NCBI RefSeq assembly: GCF_026107515.2
Contig: NZ_JAPCHW010000004.1
Coordinates: forward strand, 248,001 to 312,000
Origin: Glutamicibacter sp. MNS18
GTDB taxonomy: Bacteria; Actinomycetota; Actinomycetes; Actinomycetales; Micrococcaceae
Reading direction: 5' to 3'
DNA: 64,000 nt
This document shows, one piece after another, positions 16,712 through 26,301 of this stretch. The translations under genes were made by a program, and so were the position numbers. Numbering within the stretch: position 1 is the stretch's first letter; each line of letters begins with the position of its first letter. Under the pieces are notes generated by a model. That model saw nothing but the letters and a program-made list of their open reading frames with translations. It had not been told where the DNA came from and searched no databases.

Positions 16712-17329
16712 CTAGCCTACCGGGGATGTGAGGGCCGCGAGGGCCATCCGTGCCAGTACAACTTTTAAACCGGACTTTTTGGTTCGCGGATTGTGCACCG
16801 AATGCGATGTCGAATTCAGCAACCCGAAGACCGCGTGGGCCCGGAAGCGATTGGTTTGCGCGGTGGAGCCGGGATGCAACTTGCCCAACTGGTCGGTCCA
16901 CAACGCGATATAGGAGTTCTGCAATTTGCGGACTAGTTGCAACTCCGCCTTGGGCAGCGACTTCAAGTCACGATCCTGGACCTGGATGATGTCGGGTCGG
17001 GAGAAGGAGAAGTCCGTGTGGTAATCCACCAGGCGCTGCAGGACCTCCAGTGGTTCACCGCCGGCACCCACGGCCTGCTGGCCGCCTTCGAGGATGTCCT
17101 TGGACATGTCCACCATCAGGGCGATGAGCACGGCCTGCTTGCCGGAGAAGTGGCGGTAGACGGCGGGCCCGGAAATCCCGCAGGCGGCGCCGAGGTCCTC
17201 CAGCGAGACTCCGGCATACCCGTGAAGTGCAAAGAGTCGGGTTGCCTCGCGCAGCAGCGAATCACGGCGTTCGGCCTTGGCGCGCTCGCGGTCGGTGGGC
17301 TCATTAAGTGACTGGTAGTTCCTGGCCAC
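16712..17329 (-). CDS. TetR-family transcriptional regulator
   Basis: A 205-residue repressor from the GTG at 17329 (VARNYQSLNEPT), chosen because AAAGGGGGCG lies a few bases upstream; an upstream ATG at 17377 would add 16 unlikely residues. The N-terminal HTH (about 18-62) is DSLLREATRLFALHGYAG then ISGPAVYRHFSGKQAV, typical TetR. The C-terminal domain would bind an acyl-CoA or similar ligand. It is divergent from an acyl-CoA dehydrogenase gene, and the space between contains an inverted repeat, so it probably represses that gene and itself. Confidence 0.9.
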   Translation of the reverse strand: MARNYQSLNEPTDRERAKAERRDSLLREATRLFALHGYAGVSLEDLGAACGISGPAVYRHFSGKQAVLIALMVDMSKDILEGGQQAVGAGGEPLEVLQRLVDYHTDFSFSRPDIIQVQDRDLKSLPKAELQLVRKLQNSYIALWTDQLGKLHPGSTAQTNRFRAHAVFGLLNSTSHSVHNPRTKKSGLKVVLARMALAALTSPVG

Positions 17330-17406
17330 GTGAACGCCCCCTTTGCTGTAGTAGTACCGAAACCGAAACCTAGACAAGTGTGAATTGCGCCACTAGTCTC
17401 GAACTA

Positions 17407-17422
17407 GTTAATCATTATTAAC
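17407..17422. promoter_or_regulatory. Candidate TetR operator
   Basis: A perfect inverted repeat GTTAAT-CATT-ATTAAC lies between the divergent TetR and acyl-CoA dehydrogenase genes, next to two copies of ACTAGT (17392 and 17403). The region is locally AT-rich. Binding by the adjacent regulator is inferred from position. Confidence 0.5.
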
Positions 17423-17541
17423 CATACTGGCTGTGCCGGGGTGTCTCAACGCGTTACGCGCCGGTATTTCGAGGTCTGTCCGCGCCGGTGGTCCCACCCA
17501 TGAGCCGCCGGTGGCAGTGGCAGGCAGATGAGGAGGGCAAG

Positions 17542-18696
17542 ATGCTGGACCATGAACTGGACGAGCACTACCAGGACCTGATCGCGGTAGTACGGGAATT
17601 CGCGCAGGAAGTAGTGGCGCCGGTCAGCGCCCATCACGACGCAACCCACACCTTCCCCTACGAGGTGGTGGCCCAAATGGCGGAGTTGGGGTTGTTTGGC
17701 CTGCCGATCAGCGAAGAGTACGGCGGGATGGGCGGCGACTACTTTGCGCTGTCCCTGGCACTGGAGGAACTGGGGCGGGTGGACCAGTCGGTAGCGATCA
17801 CCCTGGAAGCGGGGGTATCGCTCGGGGCCATGCCGATCTACCGGTTCGGCTCCGAGGAGCAGAAGCAACGCTGGCTTCCGGACCTGGCCGCTGGGCTCAA
17901 GCTGGGTGGATTCGGGCTGACCGAACCCGGTGCGGGCTCCGACGCCTCGGCGACCAAGACCCGGGCCGAGTTGGCCGATGGCCAGTGGACGATCAACGGC
18001 TCCAAGGAATTCATCACCAATTCGGGCACCGACATCACCTCACATGTCACAATCACCGCGGTGACCGGCCGCGATGAAGCTACCGGGGCCAAGGAGATCT
18101 CCGCGCTCATCCTTCCCCGGGGGACCGGGGGATTCACGGTCGAGCCCGCCTACGACAAGGTCGGCTGGCGGGCCAGTGACACCCACCCCTTGTCGTTTAA
18201 TGACGCGGTGATTCCCGAGGAAAACCTGCTGGGACAGCGCGGCCGGGGGTATGCCTACTTCCTGGAGATCCTGGACGAGGGGCGTATCGCGATCGCAGCA
18301 CTGGCCACCGGTGCGGCCCAGGGCTGCCTGGACGAGGCGGTGGAGTATGCGAAGAACCGAACCACCTTTGGTACGCCCATCGGCAAGAACCAGGCCGTGT
18401 CCTTCACGATTGCCCGGATGGCCTCCCGGGTGCATTCGGCCCGACTGGCCTACTATGCCGCCGCAGCCAGGATGCTGGCCGGCAAGGACTTCAAGGTGGA
18501 GGCCGCCCAGGCCAAGCTCATCGCCTCGGAAGCGGCCATGGACAATGCCCGGGACGCCACGCAGATCTTTGGCGGATACGGATTCATCAACGAGTCATTG
18601 GTGGCGCGACACTACCGGGATTCGAAGATCCTGGAAATCGGGGAAGGCACTACCGAAGTGCAATTGATGCTGATTGCCCGCAGCCTGGGTCTGTAG
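17542..18696 (+). CDS. Acyl-CoA dehydrogenase
   Basis: A 384-residue FAD enzyme, full length for the family. Start at ATG 17542 (MLDHELDEHYQDL) because AGGAGGG at 17531-17537 precedes it; the further upstream in-frame GTG gives an atypical leader. Visible motifs are GFGLTEPGAGSDASATKT (first signature), GRIAIAALATGAAQGCLDEA, and the C-terminal QIFGGYGFINESLVARHYRD followed by EIGEGTTEVQ, where the Glu is in the position of the catalytic base of short/medium-chain enzymes. It oxidises an acyl-CoA to the enoyl-CoA and passes electrons to ETF. Chain-length or isovaleryl specificity cannot be read here. Confidence 0.93.
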   Translation: MLDHELDEHYQDLIAVVREFAQEVVAPVSAHHDATHTFPYEVVAQMAELGLFGLPISEEYGGMGGDYFALSLALEELGRVDQSVAITLEAGVSLGAMPIYRFGSEEQKQRWLPDLAAGLKLGGFGLTEPGAGSDASATKTRAELADGQWTINGSKEFITNSGTDITSHVTITAVTGRDEATGAKEISALILPRGTGGFTVEPAYDKVGWRASDTHPLSFNDAVIPEENLLGQRGRGYAYFLEILDEGRIAIAALATGAAQGCLDEAVEYAKNRTTFGTPIGKNQAVSFTIARMASRVHSARLAYYAAAARMLAGKDFKVEAAQAKLIASEAAMDNARDATQIFGGYGFINESLVARHYRDSKILEIGEGTTEVQLMLIARSLGL

Positions 18697-18839
18697 GGTC
18701 CAGGGGGAGTGGGCGGTGACCGCTGAACCGGGCCACGCTTGTCGCATCTATTCCAGAATAGCTCCTGGGTGTATTTAAAGGGCAGCGACTAGAAAATTGT
18801 TTATCAAACATATTGTCTATCCAGGGTGCGCCTGCCAGT

Positions 18840-19481
18840 ATGGATTCCATGCGAAACCCTCCCGGCTTCTCCCGCCTGGCCACGGTCCTGGCGGCATTGA
18901 CCATGTTGACCGGCTGCTCAACGTCGAGCAACCCCGCGCCGGTGACAGCGGCCCCCACACAGGAGCCGCCGGCCGCCTCTGGCGGGAACCAGGAGCTGGC
19001 CCAGCCCAGGCATCCGGTGCTTGCCGACGGCGAGCGCGGGACGTTGGTGGCCTACCGTGACGGTCAATCCGGGCGCGAAGAAGTTGCGGTGTTCACTCCG
19101 TCCCGCGAAGTGGTGACTGTCCGGGTGCGCTGCGAGGGGCACGGTACGGTGCGTGTGAGCAATACCGCGAGCAACGGAATCATGACCAGCAGCGAGTGGG
19201 AATGCGCTGATCACAGGGAGCGGGACTACTACGACACGGGTTTCCAAGCGGCCGCGTGGGGTGAGAACACCGTTGAGGTGGAGGCGGAGCAGGGGATCCG
19301 CTGGGCTGCCTCGGTCTTCGAGCGGACCCCGGAGGAAGCCGGTGTTCCCCCGGTGGCCGAGGAACAGGCCGCCGATGAGCAACGCGAGCAGGGTTTCATC
19401 GAGCTGCTTGAACAGCTCGAACTGACTGAGGAGGAGTTCTACGAGATCATCGATCGGGACAGCCTGCCTTTCGAAGGCTAG
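18840..19481 (+). CDS. Putative secreted lipoprotein of unknown function
   Basis: A 213-residue protein from ATG 18840 (MDSMRNPPGFSRL; a start at 18849 is equally possible, and no clear SD is present). The signal peptide ends in the lipobox MLTGC. A Pro/Ala/Thr linker follows, then a beta-rich region with two cysteines (VRVRCEGHG and EWECADHRE) that may form a disulfide, and a long acidic C-terminal helix rich in Glu/Gln (about 160-210). I do not recognise a family. Its stop overlaps by 4 bp the stop of the convergent response regulator gene. Confidence 0.75.
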   Translation: MDSMRNPPGFSRLATVLAALTMLTGCSTSSNPAPVTAAPTQEPPAASGGNQELAQPRHPVLADGERGTLVAYRDGQSGREEVAVFTPSREVVTVRVRCEGHGTVRVSNTASNGIMTSSEWECADHRERDYYDTGFQAAAWGENTVEVEAEQGIRWAASVFERTPEEAGVPPVAEEQAADEQREQGFIELLEQLELTEEEFYEIIDRDSLPFEG

Positions 19482-20194
19482 CTGTTCCAGCGGTATCGGT
19501 GCTGCGGCCTTCCGGCCGAACCGTACCTGGCGATCCTGGATGCCAGGCCCTCGGTGACCAGGAATTCAAGGTAGCGGCGCACCGACACCCGCGCCAGTCC
19601 CAGCGCCTCGGCCACGTCGATGGTCGCATGGTCATCCGGGTGTTCGCGCAGGTAGCCACAGACCAGGTCCAAGGTGGGGTGGGACAGTCCCTTGGGCAGG
19701 TTCGTCTCGACCGGACGCCGATCACGTACTTCGGGGACGTTGGCCACGAACTTGTCAATGATCTGCTGGGGCAAGGGAGTACCGGTGGATTCGTGCCGTG
19801 CCATCTCCTGCCGGGTCGCCAGGTACTCGTCCAGCCGGCGTTTGAATTCCACCGGGGAAAAGGGCTTGACCAGGTACTGGGTGACGCCGCCAGCTAACGC
19901 GGAGCGGACCGTGGATAGCTCCGCGTCGGCGGTGATGGCGAAAACGTCCCGTAGTTCCCCGCCCGGGCGTTGGCGCAGGGCCTGGAGTACCTGTAACCCG
20001 TTTATATCCGGCAGGTGGATGTCCAGCAGGACAAGTTGCGGGTCCAGCTCCTCGATCTTTTCCAGTCCCTCGGTGCCGGTATGGGCCACACCGAGAACGG
20101 AAAAGCCGCTGTGGGCCAGCAGGAAGCCCTGGTGGATTCCGGCGACCTGGGGATCGTCGTCGATGATCAGGGTGGAGACCGATTTGTCGCTCAT
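19478..20194 (-). CDS. CitB/DcuR-type response regulator
   Basis: A 238-residue regulator. The receiver domain (1-125) has TLIIDDDPQVAGIHQGFL, the phospho-acceptor in LVLLDIHLPDINGLQ and the Lys in QYLVKPFSPVEF. The C-terminal half ends with an HTH (about 185-225; IDVAEALGLARVSVRRYLEF). This layout is typical of regulators paired with CitA/DcuS kinases. Its ATG overlaps the kinase stop. It is expected to activate the divergent tricarboxylate transporter operon at 21942. Confidence 0.92.
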   Translation of the reverse strand: MSDKSVSTLIIDDDPQVAGIHQGFLLAHSGFSVLGVAHTGTEGLEKIEELDPQLVLLDIHLPDINGLQVLQALRQRPGGELRDVFAITADAELSTVRSALAGGVTQYLVKPFSPVEFKRRLDEYLATRQEMARHESTGTPLPQQIIDKFVANVPEVRDRRPVETNLPKGLSHPTLDLVCGYLREHPDDHATIDVAEALGLARVSVRRYLEFLVTEGLASRIARYGSAGRPQHRYRWNS

Positions 20195-21780
20195 TGTGCT
20201 TCGTCCTTGCCTTGTGTTGCCTGGGGGTGTGGTAGGTCGACGCTGACGGCGGCCCCGCCCAGCTCGGACGTGGAAATATCCAGCGCCCCGCCATGGCGCT
20301 GCACGATCCGTGTCACCAGGGCCAGTCCGATCCCACGGGCCTGTTTTCCGTCGGCGGTCTTGGTGCTGACCCCGAGTTGGGTGGCTCGCGCGGCAATCTG
20401 ACCGGCGAACCCCGGGCCGTCGTCGTGGACCTCAAGATGCAACTGCGTGTGGTCCTGCGAGATGAGCACCTCGATCCGTCCATGGAACCCGGTGGATTCC
20501 ATGGCGTTGTCCAAAAGGTTGCCCAGCACGGTGACCACGTCATCGGCCAGCGCTCCACCCAGGGGCGAGATGAGTTGGATATCCATCACCAGGGTGATGT
20601 CCTGTTCGCGACAGATCGCACCCTTGGCCAGCAACAGGGCCTGCACCCCGGGATGGGCTACCAGGCTGGGCAGAGTTTCGGTGCCGTGCGAGGTGCTGGC
20701 CGTGAAGCGCTGCAGTTGCTGCTTGGCGGCGTCCACCTGGCCCAGGTGCAGCATCCCGGAGAGCACGTGCAGGCGGTTGGAGAATTCATGGGCCTGGGCG
20801 CGCAGCGCCTCGGTGAGGTCCTTGGCCCCGGACAGGTCGCGCAGGATCCTGCGTAGTTCGGTGCGGTCGCGTAGCACCAGGATCGAGCCGATACGCCGCC
20901 CATCGACGATGCCATCGCTGGCCTTGGCCAGCAGCACGCGCTCGCCGACCAGGATCAGTCCCTCGGCGGTGTTCCCCGCATCCAGCAACCGGCATACCTG
21001 TTCGGCCAGGACCTGCCGGGCAGGCTGGCCCAGAACCTGTTCGTCGAGCTCCAGCAGCCGGATGGCCTCGTCGTTGACCAGGGTGACGGTGCCATGGGTG
21101 TCCACGGCGATCAGGCCCTCCCCGATATTGTGCAGCAGGGCATCGCGTTGGGTGAGCAGCGCGGCGATCTGCTCGGGTTCCTGGTGGTGGATCCGCCGCC
21201 AGATCAGTTGCGAGGTGATGTAGGCACCGACGGTTCCGACCAGTCCGGCACCGATGAGCCAGGCCAGCAAGGCGGGCATCGAATCGTAGAGGTCCTCACG
21301 TAATTCGGTTTCCAGTACCCCGACGCTGGTGGTGCCGATGATCCGGTCCCCGTCGTAGATCGGCACCTTGACCCGCCAGGAGACCCCGAGGGTGCCTTCC
21401 TCGGTGCCGACGAAGCGTTCCCCGGAGAGCGGGATGGACGGGTCGGTGGAGACCCGTTCGCCGATGCGTTCCGGGTTGGGGTGCGAGTAGCGGATTCCTT
21501 CGGCGTCGGTGACCACCACATAGGTGACATCGCTGGCTGAACGGATCAGTTCGGCGATCGGCTGGATGGCCTGTTCCGGGTGTGCGGTGCCGAAGGCATC
21601 GGTGACGGCGGGCAGGTTGGCGATCGAAGAGGCCACCCCGACCATACGCACCTTATGCGCCTCGCGGATCGCCTGCGACTGGATGACCGTGGCTGTGACC
21701 CCGGTAATCAACACCACCACGGTGATGATCAGCGCCTGCAGGATCAGCAGCTGGGCGCGCAGGGTCACGGGGAATCTCAT
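20191..21780 (-). CDS. CitA/DcuS-type sensor histidine kinase
   Basis: A 529-residue membrane kinase. Two membrane helices (about 12-34 and 172-192) flank an extracytoplasmic PAS/PDC-like domain with the carboxylate-sensor signature (VVVTDAEGIRYSHPNPERIG, then GTTSVGVL). A cytoplasmic PAS domain (about 215-310) precedes the phospho-acceptor His in LRAQAHEFSNRLHVLSG and a HATPase domain with N box VLGNLLDNAMEST and G box DDGPGF. It probably senses an external di- or tricarboxylate. It is divergent from tctCBA. Confidence 0.93.
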   Translation of the reverse strand: MRFPVTLRAQLLILQALIITVVVLITGVTATVIQSQAIREAHKVRMVGVASSIANLPAVTDAFGTAHPEQAIQPIAELIRSASDVTYVVVTDAEGIRYSHPNPERIGERVSTDPSIPLSGERFVGTEEGTLGVSWRVKVPIYDGDRIIGTTSVGVLETELREDLYDSMPALLAWLIGAGLVGTVGAYITSQLIWRRIHHQEPEQIAALLTQRDALLHNIGEGLIAVDTHGTVTLVNDEAIRLLELDEQVLGQPARQVLAEQVCRLLDAGNTAEGLILVGERVLLAKASDGIVDGRRIGSILVLRDRTELRRILRDLSGAKDLTEALRAQAHEFSNRLHVLSGMLHLGQVDAAKQQLQRFTASTSHGTETLPSLVAHPGVQALLLAKGAICREQDITLVMDIQLISPLGGALADDVVTVLGNLLDNAMESTGFHGRIEVLISQDHTQLHLEVHDDGPGFAGQIAARATQLGVSTKTADGKQARGIGLALVTRIVQRHGGALDISTSELGGAAVSVDLPHPQATQGKDEAQ

Positions 21781-21887
21781 CCGATGATCTTCTCACGGTG
21801 CGGCCCCCGGTGGGCGTGACCAAAAAGACCAATATCACCAGTACCACCAAATACTTTCACGGTGACCTGCGCCACTCCTAGGCTCAG

Positions 21888-21911
21888 GGATGTCACTCGG
21901 CCGGATGTCAC
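21888..21911 (+). promoter_or_regulatory. Direct repeat upstream of tctC
   Basis: GGATGTCAC occurs twice (21888-21896 and 21903-21911) with a 15-bp period, 30 bp upstream of the tctC start. It could be a response-regulator site, but may be in the transcribed leader. Confidence 0.3.
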
Positions 21912-21941
21912 CGGCACCACACCCAAGCAAGGACGAGAATC

Positions 21942-22946
21942 ATGAATACCCACCCCTTCAAGCGCCGTACACTGCTGGCCTCCGCGGTCTTCGCCTCCGC
22001 CGTATTGGCGCTGAGCGCCTGCGGTTCGACTTCCAGCGGCCCGGCGGAGGGCCCCGAGGCCATCAGCAAGCTGAACATCATCGTCCCGGCAAACCCCGGC
22101 GGTGGCTGGGACCAGACCGGACGCGCCATCCAATCGGAGTTGCAGGCCAATGACCTGGTCTCCTCCGCCCAGGTGGTCAACGTCGGCGGTGCCGGTGGTA
22201 CCAACGGGTTGGCCAAACTGGCCACGGAAAAGGACCCGAACACCCTGATGGTCATGGGCTATGTCATGGTCGGTTCGGTGGAGATGAACGAGTCGCAGTC
22301 GCGGATCGAGGACACCACACCGATCGCCCGGCTGACCGATGAGCCGCTGGTCATCGTGGTCCCGGCCGAATCCCCCTACCAGAATATCGGGGACCTCGTC
22401 GAGGCGATCCGCACCGAGGGCAAGGGTGTGGCGATCACCGGCGGTTCAGCCGGCGGAGCGGACCACATCCTGATGGGTGAGGTACTCTCCGCGGCCGGCA
22501 TCGGGGCGGAGAATCTGAACTATGTGGGCTACTCCGGAGGCGGCGAGTCCCTGGCCGCCTTGTTGGGCAACAAGGTCCAGGCAGGGGTGTCCGGAGTGGG
22601 TGAATACGCCGAGCAGGTCAAGGCCGGCAAGCTACGGGCGCTGGCCGTCTCCGGTGAAGTCGAGTCCCCGGCACTGCCCGGGGTCCAGACCCTGAGCGAG
22701 CAGGACGTGGACGTGGTGTTGACCAATTGGCGCGGTGTGGTGGCCCCGGGCTCCATCGAGGAGGAGAAGGCCGAACAGCTTATCGAGCTGATCGATACGA
22801 TGGCGGCCAGCGACTCATGGAAGCAGGTGCTCGCCGACAACAACTGGGAGGACGCCTACCTCTCCGGTGACGAGTTCGGGAACTTCCTCACCGAGGACAT
22901 TGCCGCGACCAAGCAGGTCCTGAGCGATATCGGCCTGGTGAAGTAG
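21942..22946 (+). CDS. tctC: Tripartite tricarboxylate transporter substrate-binding protein TctC
   Basis: A 334-residue binding protein. A basic N-terminus and hydrophobic stretch end in the lipobox LSACG, so it is a lipoprotein. The mature domain has the family hallmarks LNIIVPANPGGGWDQTGR near the start, VVNVGGAGGTNGLAKL, and the ligand-loop region ITGGSAGGADHILMGE with GYSGGGESLAALLG. It captures citrate or a related tricarboxylate outside the membrane for TctAB. tctB begins 2 bp after its stop. Confidence 0.94.
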   Translation: MNTHPFKRRTLLASAVFASAVLALSACGSTSSGPAEGPEAISKLNIIVPANPGGGWDQTGRAIQSELQANDLVSSAQVVNVGGAGGTNGLAKLATEKDPNTLMVMGYVMVGSVEMNESQSRIEDTTPIARLTDEPLVIVVPAESPYQNIGDLVEAIRTEGKGVAITGGSAGGADHILMGEVLSAAGIGAENLNYVGYSGGGESLAALLGNKVQAGVSGVGEYAEQVKAGKLRALAVSGEVESPALPGVQTLSEQDVDVVLTNWRGVVAPGSIEEEKAEQLIELIDTMAASDSWKQVLADNNWEDAYLSGDEFGNFLTEDIAATKQVLSDIGLVK

Positions 22947-22948
22947 CC

Positions 22949-23455
22949 ATGCTCGGAACGCGGAAAAAACCCGGTGAAACGGCCTTCGCGTTCCTCTTCA
23001 TCCTCATCGGCCTCGGCGGAATCGTCGGGGCCAGGTCCATCCGGGTTTCCGAACTGGAAACCGGGATCGGCCCGCGGGCCTTCCCCTACTTGATCTCCGC
23101 CGCGTTGCTGCTGGTGGGGATCGGGCTGGTGATCCAGGCCCTGCGTGGCCAGGGCGGCGAGGTTGAAGAAGGCGAAGATGTGGATGCCGGCGCCAAACCC
23201 GATTGGGTCACCATCGGCAAGATCGTGGGCTTCGTGGTCCTGTTCGTCCTGCTGCTTGAAACCATCGGCTGGCCTTTGGCTTCCACCCTGCTCTTCGGCG
23301 GGTGCGCGTGGGCGTTGGGCGCCAAACCCTGGTGGCGCGGGGTGCTGATCGGATTCATTGTGGGCCTGGTTATCCAGTTCCTCTTCGGCGGACTGCTGGG
23401 CGTGTCACTGCCGGCCGGACCGGTGCTGGAGAATGTGAGGTGGCTCAATGGATAA
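22949..23455 (+). CDS. tctB: Tripartite tricarboxylate transporter small membrane subunit TctB
   Basis: A 168-residue protein with four hydrophobic helices, the size and topology of TctB. It begins with a basic segment and [18 protein letters not shown], then [19 protein letters not shown], typical of the family; an acidic cytoplasmic loop ([10 protein letters not shown]) separates the helix pairs. It forms the small membrane component with TctA. Its end overlaps the tctA start by 8 bp. Confidence 0.9.
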   Translation: MLGTRKKPGETAFAFLFILIGLGGIVGARSIRVSELETGIGPRAFPYLISAALLLVGIGLVIQALRGQGGEVEEGEDVDAGAKPDWVTIGKIVGFVVLFVLLLETIGWPLASTLLFGGCAWALGAKPWWRGVLIGFIVGLVIQFLFGGLLGVSLPAGPVLENVRWLNG

Positions 23456-24965
23456 CCTGATGCTGTTGTTGGAAGGCTTTGCCACTGCGGCACAGCCCAT
23501 CTACCTGCTCTACGCGTTGTTCGGTGTCTTCATCGGTACCGCGGTCGGGGTATTGCCCGGGATCGGCCCGGCCATGACCGTGGCCCTGCTGATGCCGATC
23601 ACCTATACTCTGGAGCCCACCGCGGCGATGATAGTGTTCGCCGGGATCTACTACGGCGGCATGTACGGCGGTTCGACCACCTCGATCCTGCTGAACACCC
23701 CGGGTGAATCCGCCTCCATTGTCACGGCGCTTGAGGGCAACAAGATGGCCAAGGCCGGGCGCGGGGCCGCTGCGCTGGCCACCGCGGCGATCGGCTCGTT
23801 TATCGCCGGCACCGTGGCCACCGTGCTGCTCTCCTTCCTCGCCCCGATCATCGTGGATTTCGCGATCTCGCTGGGACCGGTGGACTACGTGGCGCTGATG
23901 GTCCTGGCTTTCCTGACCATCGGGGCACTACTCGGCGGCAGTCCGCTGCGCGGCATGGCCTCGCTACTGCTGGGGCTGGTCATCGCCTTTATCGGCGTGG
24001 ATGACACCTCCGCGGCCCAGCGCTATACCTTCGGCCTGCCCTGGCTGGCCGACGGCATCGATGTGGTGCTGGTGGCCGTGGGCCTGTTCGCCCTGGGGGA
24101 GGCCTTGCACGTGGCCGCCCGGTTGCGCAGGGGGCCGATCCAGGTCATGGGCATGGGCCGATCCCGAGGGCAGCGCTGGATGAGCCGCAGCGACTGGAAA
24201 CGCTCCTGGAAACCATGGCTGCGCGGCACCTTCATCGGGTTCCCGATCGGCACTATTCCCGCTGGCGGGGCCGACGTGTCCACCTTCCTGTCCTATGCGG
24301 CGGAGAAGAAGCTGGCCAAGGGGGAGAACAAGAAGGAATTCGGCCATGGTGCCATCGAAGGGGTGGCCGGACCGGAGTCGGCGAACAACGCGGCGGCCGC
24401 CGGGGTGCTGGTCCCGCTGCTGACCTTGGGCATTCCGACCACCGCGACCGCGGCGATGATGCTCACCGCCTTCCAGCGCTACCAGATCCAACCCGGGCCG
24501 CTGCTGATGGAAACCAATGCCACCTTGGTGTGGGCGTTGATCGCCAGCCTCTACATCGGCAACGTGATGCTGCTGGTACTGAACCTGCCGCTGGTGGGTC
24601 TGTGGGTCAAGATCTTGCAGATCCCGCGGCACTACCTGTACGCGGGCATCCTGGTCTTCGGGGTCATGGGCGCCTATTCGTTGAACTTCAACATCATGGA
24701 TGTGGTGATCCTGCTGATCATCGGCCTGCTCGGGTTCTTCATGCGGCAGTACGGTTATCCGGTGGCACCCCTGGTGGTGGCCATGATCCTCGGGCCCATG
24801 TTCGAAGTTCAGTTGCGCCGGTCCCTGCAGATCTCGCAGAACGAATTGTCCACGCTGTTTTCCACCCCGTTCACCTGGGTGGTCTACGGGGCGATCATCG
24901 TGTTGTTCGCCCTGTCGTTTGTCATCAAGAAGGCGCAGAAGAAGATGGAGGAGGTCCCGGTATGA
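23448..24965 (+). CDS. tctA: Tripartite tricarboxylate transporter large membrane subunit TctA
   Basis: A 505-residue protein with about 11-12 helices. The signature [21 protein letters not shown] is near the N-terminus, followed by [19 protein letters not shown] and later [15 protein letters not shown], all conserved in TctA. It is the sodium-dependent transport channel of the TctABC system. Its stop overlaps the start of the universal-stress-protein gene (ATGA). Confidence 0.95.
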   Translation: MDNLMLLLEGFATAAQPIYLLYALFGVFIGTAVGVLPGIGPAMTVALLMPITYTLEPTAAMIVFAGIYYGGMYGGSTTSILLNTPGESASIVTALEGNKMAKAGRGAAALATAAIGSFIAGTVATVLLSFLAPIIVDFAISLGPVDYVALMVLAFLTIGALLGGSPLRGMASLLLGLVIAFIGVDDTSAAQRYTFGLPWLADGIDVVLVAVGLFALGEALHVAARLRRGPIQVMGMGRSRGQRWMSRSDWKRSWKPWLRGTFIGFPIGTIPAGGADVSTFLSYAAEKKLAKGENKKEFGHGAIEGVAGPESANNAAAAGVLVPLLTLGIPTTATAAMMLTAFQRYQIQPGPLLMETNATLVWALIASLYIGNVMLLVLNLPLVGLWVKILQIPRHYLYAGILVFGVMGAYSLNFNIMDVVILLIIGLLGFFMRQYGYPVAPLVVAMILGPMFEVQLRRSLQISQNELSTLFSTPFTWVVYGAIIVLFALSFVIKKAQKKMEEVPV

Positions 24966-25351
24966 GCATCGTGTGCGGTTACGTACCCACCGAGGTGGGG
25001 CAGCGCGCGCTGGAACAGGCCATTGTCGAAACCAGATTCCGCGGAGGACCGCTGCTGGTCATCAACTCCACCCGCGCCGATCGCACGGTGGACGTGAACT
25101 ACGCCCACGAACCGGCGCTGGCGACACTGGAAGCGACCCTGGAGGAATCCGGGGTGCGGTACGAGGTGCGGTCCTTCACGTCGCAGAACCTGGCCAGTGA
25201 CGACATCGTACTGGCCGCCGAAGAACTGGAGGCCGAACTGATCGTGATCGGTATGCGCAAACGCACCCCGATGGGCAAAGCGCTGATGGGATCCGACACC
25301 CAACGGATCCTGTTGCAGTCCCCCTGCCCGGTATTGGCTGTACGGGCATAA
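24962..25351 (+). CDS. Universal stress protein (UspA) family, last gene of the tct operon
   Basis: A 129-residue single Usp domain. Start ATG 24962 overlaps the tctA stop. The sequence has the Rossmann-like pattern beginning [16 protein letters not shown], and the nucleotide-binding C-terminal motif [18 protein letters not shown] followed by [10 protein letters not shown] (G-2x-G-9x-G-S/T type). It probably binds ATP or AMP. Placement inside a transporter operon by overlap suggests a role in transporter activity or in sensing carbon/energy state; that is inference. A terminator follows. Confidence 0.9.
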   Translation: MSIVCGYVPTEVGQRALEQAIVETRFRGGPLLVINSTRADRTVDVNYAHEPALATLEATLEESGVRYEVRSFTSQNLASDDIVLAAEELEAELIVIGMRKRTPMGKALMGSDTQRILLQSPCPVLAVRA

Positions 25352-25368
25352 TACGGCCACGCCCCAAG

Positions 25369-25397
25369 GGAAGGCGGGTGCCTTGCACCCGCCTTCC
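25369..25397 (+). terminator. Intrinsic terminator after tctCBA-usp
   Basis: A 13-bp perfect stem (25369-25381 with 25385-25397, GGAAGGCGGGTGC) with a 3-nt loop, followed by TCT. It lies between convergent genes. Confidence 0.8.
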
Positions 25398-25438
25398 TCT
25401 GGCCTCCGCGGCCCTCCAATGCGGAAGGAAACCACGGC

Positions 25439-26105
25439 TCAGGCGTCGCTGTCCTTCAGGTTCTCGGGAATGATCCGCTCGGGCGCTCCCTTGGAGTACG
25501 GGGGTTTGACGATCGACTCGATCCGGAATTCCGCCATCCCGAATGCCGCGGACATGTCATGCAGGGGCCGACGCCAGTAGGTCAGGGACGCCGGCACCCC
25601 ACCGGAATCCATCTCATCGGTATACCTGGTGACCCGGAAATAGTCCGGTCCCGGGTGGTTCCACGGATAGAGGATCGGGTGGTTCACCGATAGCACCAGG
25701 AGGCCGCCGGAACGCAGGACCCGACGGATCTCCAACAACGGCTCCACCCAGTCCTCCAGGTAATGCAGAATCAGCGAAGCCACCCCGTCATCGAATAACC
25801 TGTCAGCGAAAGGGCAACGGCTGTGCGAGATCGGCGAGGTGCAAATCGGCATCCAGCCCCAGCCGGTCGCGTGCCAGCGAAAGCATGTCCCGGCTCGCAT
25901 CGAAACCGGTCACGGCTGCGCCGCGGCCGAGCAGCCCCTTCTTCAGCGGCCCGGATCCGCATCCGATATCAAGGATCCTGCGGCCAGCCACCTCGCCGGC
26001 GGGCTCCAGCATGGCAAGCCTTTCGTAGTAGGCGTTCAGGTAACTGGCCTCGTTCTCCCGCGAATAGGCGGCGGCAAGGGTGTCGTAGTTGGTATCCCGT
26101 GGCAT
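25439..26105 (-). pseudogene. SAM-dependent methyltransferase, class I, interrupted by a frameshift
   Basis: Two reading frames together make one class I methyltransferase of about 221 residues. The first part starts at ATG 26105 (MPRDTNYDTLAAAYSREN; AAAGGA SD upstream) and has motif I RILDIGCGSGPLKKGL and the acidic post-I region VTGFDASRDMLSLAR. It runs into a stop at 25803. The second part continues in another frame with FADRLFDDGVASLILHYL and LLVLSVNHPILYPW. The join is at the AAAGGG run 25809-25814 (plus strand), where one base too many would explain the break. It is either a recent pseudogene, a sequencing error, or much less likely a programmed shift. Confidence 0.8.
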
Positions 26106-26301
26106 GGTTAGAATCCTTTGTCGGCCGTCCATTGGTCGTTAGCGTCATGGAGACTACCAGCCGGGCCCGCGGCTATCGGGGACACGGCGGAGACTCGTAG
26201 CTGGCAGATCCCCGGCAGTTCGGGCAGGGGGCCGGCCGACCGGATGTGACCTTGGTCCGGCTCTTTGGGAGCTCACAGTTAAAGCGTCCATAATTGACAA
26301 G

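Noticed and set aside
17379-17394. A further Crp-like match (TGTGA-N6-CCACT) upstream of the acyl-CoA dehydrogenase
   Set aside because: Only eight of ten positions fit and it lacks symmetry; the TetR-type dyad next to it is a better explanation.
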